DNA of 13,895 nt from CAYUHK01 sp964475165 (GTDB lineage: Bacteria > Verrucomicrobiota > Kiritimatiellia > JAAZAB01). Positions 13,824-13,895 of the stretch are shown here, in pieces. The position numbers and the translations under genes were made by a program. The stretch lies in the NCBI GenBank assembly GCA_964475165.1, contig CAYYVN010000020.1:1-13895 (forward strand), given 5' to 3'. The stretch's first letter is position 1. The number at the start of each line of letters is the position of its first letter. Below the pieces are notes generated by a model that saw only the letters and a list, made by a program, of their open reading frames with translations, was not told the DNA's origin and ran no database searches.

Positions 13824-13895
13824 ATACTCCTACTGCCGCGCCTTTGCCTACTGCCCGTATGAAAGAAAAGTGAGGATTCCTTGTAACGCGAGCGC

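Larger units (their letters stand above)
13578..13895. other. 318-base gene-free tail with inverted repeats
   Basis: No reading frame here looks like a protein on either strand, and composition returns to GC-rich. Structures seen: a GCCGCG/CGCGGC hairpin at 13658-13671; GGCAACGG (13680-13687) against CCGATTGCC (13699-13707), with one bulge; a nine-base-pair hairpin at 13803-13823; CCTACTGCC repeated at 13829-13837 and 13847-13855; and CGCTCGC (13795-13801) inverted at 13888-13894. The density of repeats suggests a structured non-coding or mobile-element edge, but no known RNA or insertion-sequence end is recognised. Confidence 0.4.

Overview
The window looks like roughly 13.5 kb of chromosome from a GC-rich Gram-negative (diderm) bacterium, with a short piece of a different, AT-rich genome joined to its left end. 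The diderm call rests on an LptE-type lipoprotein, a TolC-type outer-membrane channel and a periplasmic adaptor protein. The style of several proteins (the glcD-like oxidase, the serine-pathway dehydrogenase, the TPR protein plus LptE pair) reminds me of the Planctomycetes-Verrucomicrobia-Lentisphaerae-Kiritimatiellae group. That placement is an impression, not a proof.

Layout, left to right. Positions 1-~396 are AT-rich and carry a promoter-proximal region plus the first ~82 codons of a CRISPR-associated Cas3 HD nuclease. At ~377-396 this text changes into the 3' part of a minus-strand FAD-linked oxidase. Both genes lose their C-terminal parts at the same point, so this is either a chimeric join or a very recent rearrangement. 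From there a minus-strand operon runs leftwards: pdxB (vitamin B6), rlmN (23S rRNA/tRNA adenosine methylation) and the truncated oxidase, driven by a good sigma70-like promoter near 4123-4151. Divergent from it is nadD-rsfS (NAD synthesis and ribosome silencing), overlapping by 20 bases. A minus-strand membrane protein with an HELTH zinc motif sits tail to tail with rsfS, with a large imperfect hairpin between them. rpsT (ribosomal protein S20) follows on the plus strand with its own promoter.

Next comes a minus-strand pair, a secreted TPR protein overlapping lptE, likely for outer-membrane assembly. Divergent from it is serA (long-form phosphoglycerate dehydrogenase with ACT domain), whose usual catalytic Glu position reads as Asp. 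A separate promoter near 9849-9876 precedes a tolC-like gene overlapping a periplasmic adaptor gene by ATGA. The inner-membrane pump expected in such an operon is absent.

In its place, from ~12340 to 13577, lies an AT-richer patch with two small exported proteins that share a C-terminal domain (YIVxF...PQG...AK). They look like a tandem, translationally coupled pair of paralogous, PepSY-like proteins of unknown role. The last ~318 bases hold no convincing gene but several inverted repeats. Most of the window is ordinary housekeeping. The parts worth following up are the left junction, the exported pair with its composition shift, and the serA active-site change.
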